The notes under the pieces were generated by a model. That model was given only the letters and a program-made list of their open reading frames with translations. It did not search any database and was not told where the DNA came from. From positions 124,001 to 188,000 of the forward strand of contig NZ_JAVREH010000007.1 of NCBI RefSeq assembly GCF_031845305.1: a DNA stretch of 64,000 nt, read 5' to 3'. Made by a program: the position numbers and the translations under genes. This document shows positions 34,053-44,355 of this stretch, one piece after another. The DNA is from Jatrophihabitans_A lederbergiae. GTDB taxonomy: Bacteria > Actinomycetota > Actinomycetes > Mycobacteriales > Jatrophihabitantaceae. Positions within the stretch are counted from its first letter, which is position 1. The number at the start of each line of letters is the position of its first letter.

Positions 34053-34136
34053 CTGCTCGGACAGTGCTGCTCGGACAGTGCTGCTCGGACAGTGCTACTC
34101 CGACAGTGCTACTCCGACAGTGCTACTCCGACAGTG
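34053..34136. repeat. six tandem 14-bp repeats derived from a gene 3' end
   Basis: Three copies of CTGCTCGGACAGTG are followed by three copies of CTACTCCGACAGTG, all perfectly phased. The last copy (34123-34136) is the real 3' end of the small gene on the minus strand, including its TAG. On that strand each of the last three copies carries the TAG while the first three have CAG at that place. Not a CRISPR: there are no spacers. Confidence 0.9.
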
Positions 34137-34311
34137 GCATCGGGCCGTACACTGCCGTGCCGTCGTGCACCAGGGTCACCCCCGCCACCCCGGCCTCCGC
34201 CAGCGTGCGCCACGCCTCACCGAGCCAGCTCTCGGCGTCGGACTGGCTGGCGAAGTCGTCGGCGGGCGCTGCCCCGGTGTTGTCGGGTTCGTACTGCCAC
34301 GTCCATGCCAT
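34123..34311 (-). CDS. small conserved actinobacterial protein
   Basis: A 62-residue soluble protein: MAWTWQYEPDN, FASQSDAESWLGEAWRTL, VTLVHDGTAVYGPMPLSE. The DAESWLGE helix followed by HDG..VYGPMPL is a pattern I recall from small, uncharacterised actinobacterial proteins. GAAGGAAG lies 5-8 nt upstream of the ATG. Its last four codons and stop are the source of the 14-bp tandem repeats downstream. Function unknown. Confidence 0.6.
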   Translation of the reverse strand: MAWTWQYEPDNTGAAPADDFASQSDAESWLGEAWRTLAEAGVAGVTLVHDGTAVYGPMPLSE

Positions 34312-34473
34312 CGCGGGCCACTTCCTTCGCTGTTCGCCGGTGCGGCCGCCGAGAGGCAGCGCCGCTACACGCTAGCGTGCGGACGATCACGGCAGCGGTG
34401 GCCGCGCGCCGGGTTGCTAAGGTCGCGGAACCGCCAGCCCCAATCCGCTGGCACCACTTCCGGAGGTCTGGCG

Positions 34474-35055
34474 ATGACCGCGCGACGGCGCACCCTGGTG
34501 CTCGGCGGTGCCCGCTCCGGCAAGTCCAGTTGGGCCGAGCGTCAGTTCGACGAGTGCGCCGAGGTGCGCTACGTCGCGACCGCCGCGGAGCGCGATGACG
34601 CCGACTGGGCCGAGCGGATCGCGCTGCACCGCGCGCGGCGTCCGGCGCACTGGCGAACCGTCCAGACCCTGGACCTTGCCGGCGTGCTGGAATCCGTGCG
34701 CGCCCCCGTCCTGATCGAGGACCTGGGCAACTGGCTCTCGCGGACGATCGATGACACCGGCGGTTGGGACGGCCACCTCGCGGGCCTGCGGCAGCGGGCC
34801 GACGAGCTCGTGCGCGCCTGGCAGTGCTGCTCCGGCACGGTGGTGCTGGTGAGCAACGAGGTCGGCAGCGGCGTCCATCCGGCGACCCGGGCCGGACGGG
34901 TGTTCAGCGACGAGCTCGGCAGGCTCAACACCGCACTGGCCGCCGACGCCGACGAGGTGGTCCTGGTGGTGGCCGGGCTGCCACTCTGGCTGCGGCCGCC
35001 GCCGGCCCGGCCCGCGGATTCTGAAGACTCCGAGGATTGTGGAGAGAGTCGATGA
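34474..35055 (+). CDS. cobU: adenosylcobinamide kinase / adenosylcobinamide-phosphate guanylyltransferase
   Basis: A 193-residue bifunctional enzyme of the late B12 pathway. LVLGGARSGKSSWAE is the P-loop, and IALHRARRPAHWRT carries the His that is guanylylated during the transfer step. VSNEVGSGVHPATRAGR is the second signature. Product AdoCbi-GDP is the substrate of CobS, encoded two genes downstream. ATG at 34474 has GGAGG 8 nt upstream, and the stop overlaps the cobT start. The C-terminus is Glu/Asp-rich (ADSEDSEDCGE). Confidence 0.92.
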   Translation: MTARRRTLVLGGARSGKSSWAERQFDECAEVRYVATAAERDDADWAERIALHRARRPAHWRTVQTLDLAGVLESVRAPVLIEDLGNWLSRTIDDTGGWDGHLAGLRQRADELVRAWQCCSGTVVLVSNEVGSGVHPATRAGRVFSDELGRLNTALAADADEVVLVVAGLPLWLRPPPARPADSEDSEDCGESR

Positions 35056-36155
35056 CCGAAGCCCCCAGAACACCGCTGCAGGCCGCACTGGACGGCATCG
35101 ACTATCCCGACTCCGACAGCGCCCACGCGGCGAAGGTGCGGCAGGCGGAACTGACCAAACCGGCCGGGTCGCTCGGGCTGCTGGAGGAGCTGTCGATCTG
35201 GGCGTCGAGCGTCCAGGGCCGGTGCCCGCCGCACTCCTTCGAGCGCACCCGCGTCGTGGTGTTCGCGGGTGATCACGGCATCGCCGCCGCCGGAGTGTCC
35301 GCCTACCCGGCGGAGGTCACCGCCCAGATGGTGGGCAACATCCTCGCCGGTGGCGCCGCCGTCAGCGTGCTCGCCGCCGCTGCCGACGCCGGGGTGCGGC
35401 TGGTGGACATGTCCGTCGACGCCGACACTTCCCAGGAAGTGTCCAGGTCCGACATCTCCCGGTACAAGGTCAGGCGCTCCACCGGTCGCATCGACACCGA
35501 GGACGCCCTGACCGCGAACGAGGCGGAGCGCGCGATCGAGGCCGGGATCCGGGTAGCCGACGAGGAGATCGACGCCGGTGTCGAACTGCTGATCGCCGGT
35601 GACCTGGGCATCGGCAACACCACGCCGGCGTCGGTCCTCGTCTCGGTGCTCACCGATACCGAGCCGATCAAGGTGGTCGGCCGGGGCACCGGGATCGATG
35701 ACGCCGGCTGGATCCGCAAGTGCGCGGCCATCCGGGACGCCCGCCGCCGCGCCTGGCCGCATCGCGATGACCTATCCCGGTTGCTCGCCATCGCCGGCGG
35801 CGCGGATCTTGCCGCGATGACCGGCTTTCTGCTGCAGGCGGCGAACCGGCGCACCCCCGTTCTGCTGGACGGGCTGGTTGTCAGCGCCGCGGCGTTGACC
35901 GCCCAGCTGGGCAATCCGCGGGTGGTCCGCTGGTTCCAGGCCGCCCACCTGTCCGCCGAACCGGCGCACGACCTGGCGCTGCGCCGGCTGGGGCTGACGC
36001 CGGTGCTGGACCTCGGTATGCGGCTCGGCGAGGGCACCGGCGCGCTGGTGGCGTTGCCGATCCTGCGCGCCGCCACCCGGACCCTCGCCGAGATGTCGAC
36101 CTTCGACGAGGCGGCTGTATCCACGAGTGTGTCGACGGGGTTCGACCCGGCGTGA
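35052..36155 (+). CDS. cobT: nicotinate-nucleotide-dimethylbenzimidazole phosphoribosyltransferase
   Basis: A 367-residue enzyme that makes alpha-ribazole phosphate, the lower-ligand precursor of cobalamin. KPAGSLGLLEELSIWA is the family opening, VVVFAGDHGIAAAGVSAYP the substrate loop and LDLGMRLGEGTGA carries the catalytic Glu. Length agrees with Rv2207 (about 360). The ATG overlaps the cobU stop (ATGA) with GGAGAGAG upstream, so it is translated from a cobU-cobT-cobS message. Confidence 0.93.
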   Translation: MTEAPRTPLQAALDGIDYPDSDSAHAAKVRQAELTKPAGSLGLLEELSIWASSVQGRCPPHSFERTRVVVFAGDHGIAAAGVSAYPAEVTAQMVGNILAGGAAVSVLAAAADAGVRLVDMSVDADTSQEVSRSDISRYKVRRSTGRIDTEDALTANEAERAIEAGIRVADEEIDAGVELLIAGDLGIGNTTPASVLVSVLTDTEPIKVVGRGTGIDDAGWIRKCAAIRDARRRAWPHRDDLSRLLAIAGGADLAAMTGFLLQAANRRTPVLLDGLVVSAAALTAQLGNPRVVRWFQAAHLSAEPAHDLALRRLGLTPVLDLGMRLGEGTGALVALPILRAATRTLAEMSTFDEAAVSTSVSTGFDPA

Positions 36156-36165
36156 CGGGACACCC

Positions 36166-36975
36166 GTGAGCGGCGAGCCAGCCGAACCGTCCGGTCCGGC
36201 TCCGGAGCCGACCGTGCGCGGGAGCCGCCTGGTCCGGGCCGGCGTCCGGCTGGCCCTGACGACCCTGACGGTGCTGCCGCTGCGCGCCGGACCGGTCAAC
36301 CGGGCGGTGGCCCGGGTGGCAATGGCGTTGGCTCCGGCTGTCGGCCTGTGTCTGGGGGCTGTCCTTGCCGGCGCCGGGTGGTGCCTGCTCCAGGTCCTCG
36401 ATCCGCTGACCGCGGCAGCCGTCCTGGTCGCCGCGCTTGCGATGCTGAGCCGCGGCCTGCACCTGGACGGCCTGGCGGACACCGTCGACGCGCTGGCCTC
36501 CTACCGTCCGCGCGAGCGGGCCCTGGACATCATGAGGTCCCCTGAGGTGGGCCCGCTGGGAGCGGCCGCGGTGGTCCTCGTGCTGCTGCTGCAGGCGGCC
36601 GCGCTGACCGGGCTGCTGGCTGACCGGCGCTGGGCGGCCATCGTCCTGGCCCTGGGCCTCGGCCGGCTCGCGATCCCGATCTGCTGCCTGCGGCGAATAC
36701 CCGCCGCCCGGCCGGACGGCCTCGGCGCGCTGGTGGCCGGCACGGTCGCTCCGGCTGGCTGCCTGGCCTGGGCGCTGGTCCTCGGCGGGGCCGCTGTGCT
36801 GGCAGCCCCATCCGGGTGGTCGCGGGGCGTGTTGGCGGTGCTGCTGCCGTGCGGGGCGGTGGCGCTGCTGCTGCGGCAGGTGCTTCGTCGCCTCGGCGGG
36901 GTCACCGGCGACGTCCTCGGGGCAGGCTGCGAGACCGCCACCGCCATCGCGCTGATCACGCTCAGCACCCACTGA
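36166..36975 (+). CDS. cobS: adenosylcobinamide-GDP ribazoletransferase (cobalamin synthase)
   Basis: A 269-residue integral membrane enzyme joining AdoCbi-GDP and alpha-ribazole in the final assembly of B12. SRGLHLDGLADTVDAL with nearby D and H residues is the Mg-binding signature of the CobS/CobV family. About seven hydrophobic helices follow. GTG at 36166 (MSGEPAEPSG) has ACGGGA 6 nt upstream and starts 10 nt after the cobT stop. The gene converges on gcvT with a 6-nt gap that contains no obvious terminator. Confidence 0.92.
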   Translation: MSGEPAEPSGPAPEPTVRGSRLVRAGVRLALTTLTVLPLRAGPVNRAVARVAMALAPAVGLCLGAVLAGAGWCLLQVLDPLTAAAVLVAALAMLSRGLHLDGLADTVDALASYRPRERALDIMRSPEVGPLGAAAVVLVLLLQAAALTGLLADRRWAAIVLALGLGRLAIPICCLRRIPAARPDGLGALVAGTVAPAGCLAWALVLGGAAVLAAPSGWSRGVLAVLLPCGAVALLLRQVLRRLGGVTGDVLGAGCETATAIALITLSTH

Positions 36976-36981
36976 CGACGG

Positions 36982-38091
36982 TCAGCGCACGTGCGAGGGC
37001 ACGAACGGCAGCGACACCACCGTGGCGGCGAGCTTGCGGCCGCGGACCTCGATCGCGACGTCGGCAGACTCGGAAACGCCGGCGGCCGTGGAGACGAGGG
37101 CCAGCGCGATCCCCTGCTTCAGTGTCGGTGAGAACGTGCCGGACGTCGTCTCGCCGATCACGGTGCCCTCGGCGTCCAGCACCGGCATGTGCCCGCGCGG
37201 CACGCCGCGGTCGGTGACCAGCAGCCCCCGCAGCCGCCGGGCCGGGCCGGCGGCGCGCTCGGCCAGCAGCGCGTCGCGGCCCCAGAACGCCGGCTTCTTC
37301 CAGCCGACCGCCCACGACGAGCCGGCCTGCACCGGAGTGATGTCGCGGGACAGGTCCTGCCCGTGCAGGGGGTAGCCCATCTCGGTGCGCAGGGTGTCCC
37401 GAGCGCCGAGCCCCGCCGGCATGCCGCCGACCGCGCGGGTTGTCTCTACCAGCGCGTCCCACAGCGCCACGGCCCCGTCCCAGCCGGGAATGAGCTCGTA
37501 GCCGCGCTCGCCGGTGTAGCCGGTGCGGCAGACGCGCACCGGACGGCCGTCGAAGTCGGCGTCGACGAACGAGACGTAGTCCAGCTCGGTGGGAAGGGAC
37601 AGCGCGGCGAGCACGTCCGCGGACCTCGGCCCCTGCACGGCGATCACCGCGAAGCTCTCGTGCTGGTTCGTGACGGTCACGCCCACCGGCGCGGCGGCGG
37701 CGATCAGGCCGATCACCTCGTCGGCGTTGGCGGCGTTCGGCATCAGGAAGACTTCGTCGTCGCTGACCAGGTAGCTGAACACGTCGTCGATGACGCCGCC
37801 GTCCTCGGCGCAGCACAGCGTGTACTGGGCCTGGCCGGGGCCGATCTTGGACAGATCCGCGGTCAGGCAGGAGTCCACGAAGGCCCTGGCTCCGGGCCCC
37901 GCGACGGTGGCCTTGCCGAGATGCGAGACGTCGAAGACCCCGACCGCCTGCCGTACCGCCGTGTGCTCGGCCAGCACGCCGCCACCCGAGGCGCTGTATT
38001 CGATAGGCATCTCCCAGCCCCCGAAATCGGCGAGCTTGGCACCCAGATCGACGTGTCGATCGTGCAGCGGCGAACGGCGCAGGTCAGTCAT
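36982..38091 (-). CDS. gcvT: aminomethyltransferase (glycine cleavage T protein)
   Basis: A 369-residue folate-binding enzyme. It opens LHDRHVDLGAKLADFGGWEMP, includes VGVFDVSHLGKATVAGPGA and YTGERGYELIPG, and has the catalytic Asp region near DLSKIGPGQAQY. It releases ammonia and methylene-THF from the aminomethyl-lipoyl H protein, so it depends on lipoic acid (lipB-lipA lie 11 kb away). ATG at 38091 follows TACCGT and 7 nt, a leaderless arrangement, and the longer frame upstream is ignored. It is divergent from pepA, as in M. tuberculosis (Rv2211c, Rv2213). Confidence 0.93.
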   Translation of the reverse strand: MTDLRRSPLHDRHVDLGAKLADFGGWEMPIEYSASGGGVLAEHTAVRQAVGVFDVSHLGKATVAGPGARAFVDSCLTADLSKIGPGQAQYTLCCAEDGGVIDDVFSYLVSDDEVFLMPNAANADEVIGLIAAAAPVGVTVTNQHESFAVIAVQGPRSADVLAALSLPTELDYVSFVDADFDGRPVRVCRTGYTGERGYELIPGWDGAVALWDALVETTRAVGGMPAGLGARDTLRTEMGYPLHGQDLSRDITPVQAGSSWAVGWKKPAFWGRDALLAERAAGPARRLRGLLVTDRGVPRGHMPVLDAEGTVIGETTSGTFSPTLKQGIALALVSTAAGVSESADVAIEVRGRKLAATVVSLPFVPSHVR

Positions 38092-38224
38092 GGCGGCAAC
38101 GGTACCGATACCGGCCGACATGGGACCGCTGCTCCGCTCGGCTATGGCGCGGGCCATAGCCGAGCCACGGCGCGGGCCGGTAACCGGGTGGACGACCTCA
38201 CGCTGCGCACCCAGCGGGCTCCCA

Positions 38225-38230
38225 TAGAGT
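38225..38230 (+). promoter_or_regulatory. predicted -10 element (TAGAGT) for pepA
   Basis: TAGAGT plus 7 nt precedes ATG at 38238, the same spacing seen for other probable leaderless genes here. It favours 38238 over the GTG at 38229 that overlaps the element. Confidence 0.45.
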
Positions 38231-38237
38231 GACCCGC

Positions 38238-39725
38238 ATGACATCGGTGTCTCTCATCAGCTCCACCGCTCCGCTCTCGGCCGACGCGATCGTCGTGGCC
38301 ACCGTCGCCACCCCGGCCGGGGTGGCCCTGGCCACCGGCGCTAGCCCGGTGGACGAAGCGCTGGGTGGCGTCCTGCTGGCGGCCCTGAAGGCGGTGACGG
38401 CGACCGGCCGTGCCGACGAGGTCGTGAAGATCCCGACGCTGGGCAAGAGCGCGACACCGCTGATCGTGGCCACCGGGCTGGGTACCGGCAGTGCCGACAC
38501 CTTGGAGCCCGAGAGCGTGCGGCGCGCCGTCGGGGCAGCTCTGCGCGCGCTGTCCGGCGGTCGGGTCGCGGTGGCGATCGGCGACGCGAGCGACAGCGGT
38601 CTGGTCGAGGCGATCTCCGACGGCGTGCTGCTGGGTGGCTACCGGTTCACCAAGTACAAGTCCGCGCCGAGTCCGGCCGAGGTCCGCCGTGTCGACATCG
38701 CCGTCACCGACGCCTCGGACGCCGGCTCCCGGGCCGCCCTGCGCCGGTCCAAGATCGTCACCACCGCGGTGAACAACACCCGCGACCTGGTGAACACGCC
38801 CGCCAACGAGCTGAACCCGGTCACCTTCGCCGCGTACGCCAGGGAGCAGGGCGAAGCCGCCGGTCTGAGCGTCGAGGTACTGGACGAGCGGGCACTGAAG
38901 CGGGGCGGCTTCGGCGGCATCCTCGGGGTCGGCGGCGGGTCCGCCACGCCGCCCCGGCTCGTCCGGTTGAGCTACCAGCCGGCCCGCGCGAAGAGCAGCG
39001 TCGCGCTGATCGGCAAGGGCATCACCTTCGACAGCGGTGGCCTGGACCTCAAGACCGCCATGATGGCCCAGATGAAGTCGGACATGGCCGGGGCCGCCGC
39101 CGTGATCGAGTCCGTGATCGCCGCAGCAAAGCTCCGGCTGCCGGTCGCGGTCACCGCCACCGTTCCGATGGCCGAGAACGCGGTGTCCGGCACGTCCTAC
39201 CGGCCCTCCGACGTGCTGGTGATGCGTGACGGCAGCACGGTCGAGGTGGACAACACCGACGCCGAGGGACGGCTGATCCTCGCGGACGCGATGCTGCGCG
39301 CCTGCGAGGACTCCCCCGACTTCCTGATCGAGACCTCCACCCTGACCGGCGGCCAGCTGATCGCGCTGGGCACCGAGACGGTCGGTGCGATGGGAAGTGA
39401 CGAGTTCCGGGACCGGGTCGTCGCGGCCGGCACCGGAGCCGGCGAGTCGCTGTGGCCGATGCCGCTGCCGCCGCGGCTGCGCAGCAACCTCGACTCGCCC
39501 GTCGCCGACATCGTCAACGTGACCAAGGACCGCTGGGCTTCGATGCTGCTCGCCGGCATCTTCCTGAAGAACTACGTGCCCGACGGGCTGGACTGGGTGC
39601 ACCTGGACATCGCCGGGCCGGCCTTCGCCACGTCGGCCTCCGGCTACAACCAGCGCGGCGGCACCGGCGCCATCGTCCGTACGATCGTCGCCGCCCTGAC
39701 CGATATCGCCCAGAACGGCTCCTGA
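38238..39725 (+). CDS. pepA: leucyl aminopeptidase (M17)
   Basis: A 495-residue cytosolic aminopeptidase with two metal ions. The C-terminal catalytic domain shows LIGKGITFDSGGLDLKT (metal-binding Lys and Asp), MKSDMAGAAAV and the signature NTDAEGRLILADAM (Asp and Glu ligands, catalytic Arg). The N-terminal macro-like domain is present, so length is normal for the hexameric family. It trims N-terminal residues from peptides; the Rv2213 counterpart is called PepB. Probably leaderless from ATG at 38238. Confidence 0.93.
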   Translation: MTSVSLISSTAPLSADAIVVATVATPAGVALATGASPVDEALGGVLLAALKAVTATGRADEVVKIPTLGKSATPLIVATGLGTGSADTLEPESVRRAVGAALRALSGGRVAVAIGDASDSGLVEAISDGVLLGGYRFTKYKSAPSPAEVRRVDIAVTDASDAGSRAALRRSKIVTTAVNNTRDLVNTPANELNPVTFAAYAREQGEAAGLSVEVLDERALKRGGFGGILGVGGGSATPPRLVRLSYQPARAKSSVALIGKGITFDSGGLDLKTAMMAQMKSDMAGAAAVIESVIAAAKLRLPVAVTATVPMAENAVSGTSYRPSDVLVMRDGSTVEVDNTDAEGRLILADAMLRACEDSPDFLIETSTLTGGQLIALGTETVGAMGSDEFRDRVVAAGTGAGESLWPMPLPPRLRSNLDSPVADIVNVTKDRWASMLLAGIFLKNYVPDGLDWVHLDIAGPAFATSASGYNQRGGTGAIVRTIVAALTDIAQNGS

Positions 39726-39727
39726 CC

Positions 39728-39792
39728 CAGCCGGATTTCTGGCGCGCCGCCAGTGCGCCATCCCCACACCGTCAGCCCGATTTCTTTCGCGC
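39728..39792. repeat. imperfect 20-bp direct repeat at the 3' end of the MGLFGRR gene
   Basis: CAGCCGGATTTCTGGCGCGC (39728-39747) and CAGCCCGATTTCTTTCGCGC (39773-39792) agree at 17 of 20 positions. The second is the genuine 3' coding end of the minus-strand gene. This looks like a degenerate case of the 3'-end duplications seen elsewhere here. Confidence 0.5.
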
Positions 39793-40095
39793 GTTGTAGT
39801 CGCGCATCCGCTGCGGATATCCGACGACGGCAGCGTCGTACAGCGGGATGGCCTGCCGCTTGGCGAAGTTGACCGCGCCGTTCGGGCCATCTATCCGGCG
39901 ACGGGTCCACTCGCCGTCGTGCGCGACGAGCATGATCGTGGTGTCGGTGACGGTCGTGCGCGGTTCGACGAACGCCTCGACGCCGAGGTGTGTCCGGATG
40001 AACTCCTCCAGGTGCGCGGCGTCGTCCGAGGTCCCCGTCCGTACCGTTCCCGAGCCCTCGGTTCCGCGCTTCCGGCGGCGTCCGAACAGCCCCAT
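39772..40095 (-). CDS. conserved actinobacterial protein (MGLFGRRR family)
   Basis: A 107-residue soluble protein starting MGLFGRRRKRGTEG. Landmarks are HLEEFIRTHLGVEAFVEPRT, MLVAHDGEWTRRRIDGP and the C-terminal VVGYPQRMRDYNARKK. These are strongly conserved in an uncharacterised actinobacterial family; annotations such as oxidoreductase for it have no basis I can see. GAGGAGG lies 5 nt before ATG at 40095, which fixes the start against the longer frame. It converges on pepA and is divergent from lpdA. Confidence 0.75.
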   Translation of the reverse strand: MGLFGRRRKRGTEGSGTVRTGTSDDAAHLEEFIRTHLGVEAFVEPRTTVTDTTIMLVAHDGEWTRRRIDGPNGAVNFAKRQAIPLYDAAVVGYPQRMRDYNARKKSG

Positions 40096-40306
40096 CTCGC
40101 CCTCCTCGTCGGTCGCGTCCCGTGCGGTGTCGGCGTCCGCCGCACGTGGTGATGATGATCGCATCGACGCCCGGTGAACCGGCGGAAAACCGCCGCCCGA
40201 CTGCCCATCGGCCAACATGGAGTGACAAGATAGGACCGGCTCGATCAGAGCCCGACCTAACAGGAACTATCGGGGCCACAAGCTCCGGAGCTGGGAGAAT
40301 CTTTCA

Positions 40307-41698
<1,392 letters not shown>

Positions 41699-41777
41699 CC
41701 CCTCGGCGGTACCTCCCTCCCGCTGGTGCACGGCCGGCGAGCAATGCGTTGACGAGAACAGAAGGAGCCTGAAACAC

Positions 41778-43307
41778 ATGCCGGTCTCAGTGACCATGCC
41801 GCGCCTCGGTGAGAGCGTGACCGAAGGAACCGTTACTCGCTGGCTCAAGAAAGAGGGCGACGAGGTTGCCGCGGACGAGCCCCTACTCGAGGTCTCGACC
41901 GACAAGGTCGACACCGAGGTGCCTTCGCCCGCGTCCGGCACCCTGACCTCGATCAAGGTGGCCGAGGACGAGACGGTCGAGGTCGGCGTGGAGCTGGCTG
42001 TGATCAGTGACGCCGGCGAGACGTCCGCAGCTTCCGGAGCGGGTTCATCGACGTCGGCTCCCGCCGAGACCCCGGAGCCTGCTGCCGAGCCAGCACCGGA
42101 GCCCGAGCCCGAGCCGGCTGCTGCCCCTGAACCGGCTTCCGCCGCACAGTCCGCGCCCGCTCCAGCGGCCGCCGCCCCTGCCGCCGCCCCCGCTGTTGCT
42201 GCAGCTGCCCCACCTGCCGCTGCCGCACCGGCGTCTGCGGCACCCGCCGCACCTGTCACGGCACCTGCGGGCGCGGACGACGACGAGGTTGCGGGCACGT
42301 ACGTCACCCCCCTGGTGCGCAAGCTCGCCAGTGAGCACGGCGTCGACCTGAACTCGCTCACCGGCACCGGCGTGGGCGGCCGGATCCGGAAGTCCGACGT
42401 GCTGAGCGCAGCCAATGCCGCCGCGGAGCGTCAGGCGGAAGAGGCAGCACTGGCCGCACAGGCCAAGTCCGCATCCGCTGCTCCAACGGCCGGCTCTTCT
42501 CCTTCGGCTGGTTCTGCCCCTTCGGCGAGCTCTGGCCCGTCCGCTGGTTCTGCCACCGCACAGTCGGCGCCCGGCAGCGAGCTGCGTGGCCAGACGGTGA
42601 AGATGTCGCGGCTCCGCCAGGTGATCGCGGCCCGCATGGTGGAGTCGCTGCAGACCTCGGCCCAGCTCACCACCGTGGTCGAGGTCGACATCACCCGGAT
42701 CGCGCGTCTGCGCGACGCCGCCAAGACGGGCTTCGAGAAGCGCGAGGGCGTCAAGCTCTCATTCCTGCCCTTCTTCGCCGTCGCCGCGGTCGAGGCGCTG
42801 AAGCAGCACCCGAACGTGAACTCCTCGGTGGACACCGAGGCCGGCACGGTCACCTACCACGAGGCCGAGCACCTCGGGATCGCTGTGGACACCGACCGCG
42901 GTCTGCTGGTGCCCGTCATCCACGATGCCGGTGACCTGAACCTCGGCGGAGTGGCGCGCAAGATCGCCGACCTGGCCGAGCGGACCCGTACCAACAAGGT
43001 GTCCCCGGACGAGCTCGGTGGCGGTACGTTCACGCTGACGAACACCGGCAGCCGCGGCGCGCTGTTCGACACGCCGATCATCAACCAGCCGCAGGTCGCG
43101 ATCCTGGGAACGGGCGCCGTCGTGAAGCGTCCGGTCGTGGTGTCGGACGCCAACCTGGGCGAGGTCATCGCCATCCGCTCGATGGTCTACCTGGCGCTGT
43201 CCTATGACCACCGAATCGTCGACGGCGCCGACGCGGCACGCTTTCTCAGCACCATGAAGGCGCGGCTGGAAGCCGGTGCGTTCGAGCGTGCGCTCGGGCT
43301 TGCCTGA
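41778..43307 (+). CDS. sucB: dihydrolipoamide acyltransferase (E2) of a 2-oxoacid dehydrogenase
   Basis: A 509-residue E2. One lipoyl domain (residues 1-80; EVSTDKVDTEVPSP with the lipoylated Lys), a long Ala/Pro/Glu-rich linker, a peripheral-subunit-binding domain (TPLVRKLASEHGVDLNSLTG region), a second Ala/Ser/Pro linker, and the acyltransferase core ending LSYDHRIVDGADAARFL (HxxxDG). Mycobacterial DlaT (Rv2215) usually has more than one lipoyl domain, so one is notable. ATG at 41778 has GAAGGAG 11 nt upstream. Whether it serves pyruvate or 2-oxoglutarate dehydrogenase cannot be decided from this window. Confidence 0.9.
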   Translation: MPVSVTMPRLGESVTEGTVTRWLKKEGDEVAADEPLLEVSTDKVDTEVPSPASGTLTSIKVAEDETVEVGVELAVISDAGETSAASGAGSSTSAPAETPEPAAEPAPEPEPEPAAAPEPASAAQSAPAPAAAAPAAAPAVAAAAPPAAAAPASAAPAAPVTAPAGADDDEVAGTYVTPLVRKLASEHGVDLNSLTGTGVGGRIRKSDVLSAANAAAERQAEEAALAAQAKSASAAPTAGSSPSAGSAPSASSGPSAGSATAQSAPGSELRGQTVKMSRLRQVIAARMVESLQTSAQLTTVVEVDITRIARLRDAAKTGFEKREGVKLSFLPFFAVAAVEALKQHPNVNSSVDTEAGTVTYHEAEHLGIAVDTDRGLLVPVIHDAGDLNLGGVARKIADLAERTRTNKVSPDELGGGTFTLTNTGSRGALFDTPIINQPQVAILGTGAVVKRPVVVSDANLGEVIAIRSMVYLALSYDHRIVDGADAARFLSTMKARLEAGAFERALGLA

Positions 43308-43322
43308 CCTCGAAACGACTGA

Positions 43323-43360
43323 CGAAAGCCGATCGGGCACCCGCGGCCGGTCGGCTTTCG
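43323..43360 (+). terminator. hairpin terminator after the E2 gene
   Basis: CGAAAGCCGA (43323-43332) pairs perfectly with TCGGCTTTCG (43351-43360), with CGG/CCG pairing inside an 18-nt loop. It lies 15 nt after the E2 stop. No T run follows. Confidence 0.7.
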
Positions 43361-43421
43361 CGCAACGTGGGCACCCGCCCGCGCTGACCATCGCAGGCGC
43401 AGTGCCCCGAAGGAGCCGATC

Positions 43422-44324
43422 ATGAAGGTGCTCATCGCGGGAGCCTCCGGATTCCTCGGTCGCGCGCTGGTAGCGGACCTGCCCGGTTACGGTCACTCCA
43501 TCACCACCCTCGTACGCCGGTCCCCGGCCGCGGCATCCGAGATCGAGTGGCACCCGGACCGCGGCGAGCTCGATCCGTCCGCCCTCAGCGGCGTGGACGC
43601 GGTCATCAGCCTGTCGGGTGCCGGGATCAGCGACAAGCGGTGGAACGCGGCCTACAAGCGCGAGCTCCTGGACAGCCGGGTGCAGCCGACCGCGACGATC
43701 GCCGCGACCCTGGCCAGCCTGCCGCAGGCGGACAGGCCCCGGGCCTTCCTCTCGTCCTCCGCCATCGGCTATTACGGCGAGCGGGGCGACCTGCCGCTGC
43801 CCGAGACGGCAGCCGCCGGCACCGGCTTTCTCGCCGAGCTCGTTCAGGAGTGGGAAGCGGCGACGACACCGGCCGTGGACGCCGGAGTCCGCGTCGCGAC
43901 CCTGCGGACCGGCCTGGTGCTCAGTGCACACGGCGGTCTTCTCAAGCGGCTCGTCCCGCTGTTCAAGATCGGAGCCGGTGGCAAGCTCGGTTCCGGCAAG
44001 CAGTACCAGGCGTGGATCAGCCTGGCCGACGAGATCGGCGCGATCCGTCACGTCCTCGAGTCGGAATCGGTCACCGGGCCGGTCAATCTCGCGGGTCCGC
44101 AGCCGGTGCGCAACGAGGAGTTCAGCGCGGCGCTCGCCACAGTCCTGCATCGCCCAGCTCTGCTGCCCGGACCGGCCTTCGCGCTCCGGCTGGCGCTCGG
44201 AGAGTTCGCCGACGAGGGTGTGCTGGTGAGTCAGCGGGTCATCCCCGAGAAGCTGTCCCAGACCGGCTACCGGTTTCAGCACGAGGACGTGCACGCGGCG
44301 CTCGCCTGGGCTACGAAGAACTGA
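43422..44324 (+). CDS. TIGR01777-family epimerase/SDR39U1-like protein (Rv2216-like)
   Basis: A 300-residue extended short-chain dehydrogenase with the Rossmann motif GASGFLG at residues 8-14, VISLSGAGISDKRWN, SSSAIGYYGERGD (Ser and the active-site-like YYG in place of YxxxK) and a C-terminal DUF1731-like end (GEFADEGVLVSQRVIPEKL). This matches the TIGR01777 family, which is widespread and without a defined reaction. AAGGAG lies 6 nt before ATG. It occupies the same place between E2 and lipB as Rv2216. Confidence 0.88.
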   Translation: MKVLIAGASGFLGRALVADLPGYGHSITTLVRRSPAAASEIEWHPDRGELDPSALSGVDAVISLSGAGISDKRWNAAYKRELLDSRVQPTATIAATLASLPQADRPRAFLSSSAIGYYGERGDLPLPETAAAGTGFLAELVQEWEAATTPAVDAGVRVATLRTGLVLSAHGGLLKRLVPLFKIGAGGKLGSGKQYQAWISLADEIGAIRHVLESESVTGPVNLAGPQPVRNEEFSAALATVLHRPALLPGPAFALRLALGEFADEGVLVSQRVIPEKLSQTGYRFQHEDVHAALAWATKN

Positions 44325-44355
44325 CGCCCGTCGGCGGAGGATCTGCCAGTGCCGG

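Noticed and set aside
34053..34136. CRISPR array
   Set aside because: Units of 14 bp are directly adjacent with no spacers, and no cas gene is present.
34312..34473. Possible cobalamin riboswitch upstream of cobU
   Set aside because: CCGGAGGTCTGGC near the start only loosely resembles a B12 box, no other conserved element of the cobalamin aptamer is present, and the same bases serve as the ribosome site.
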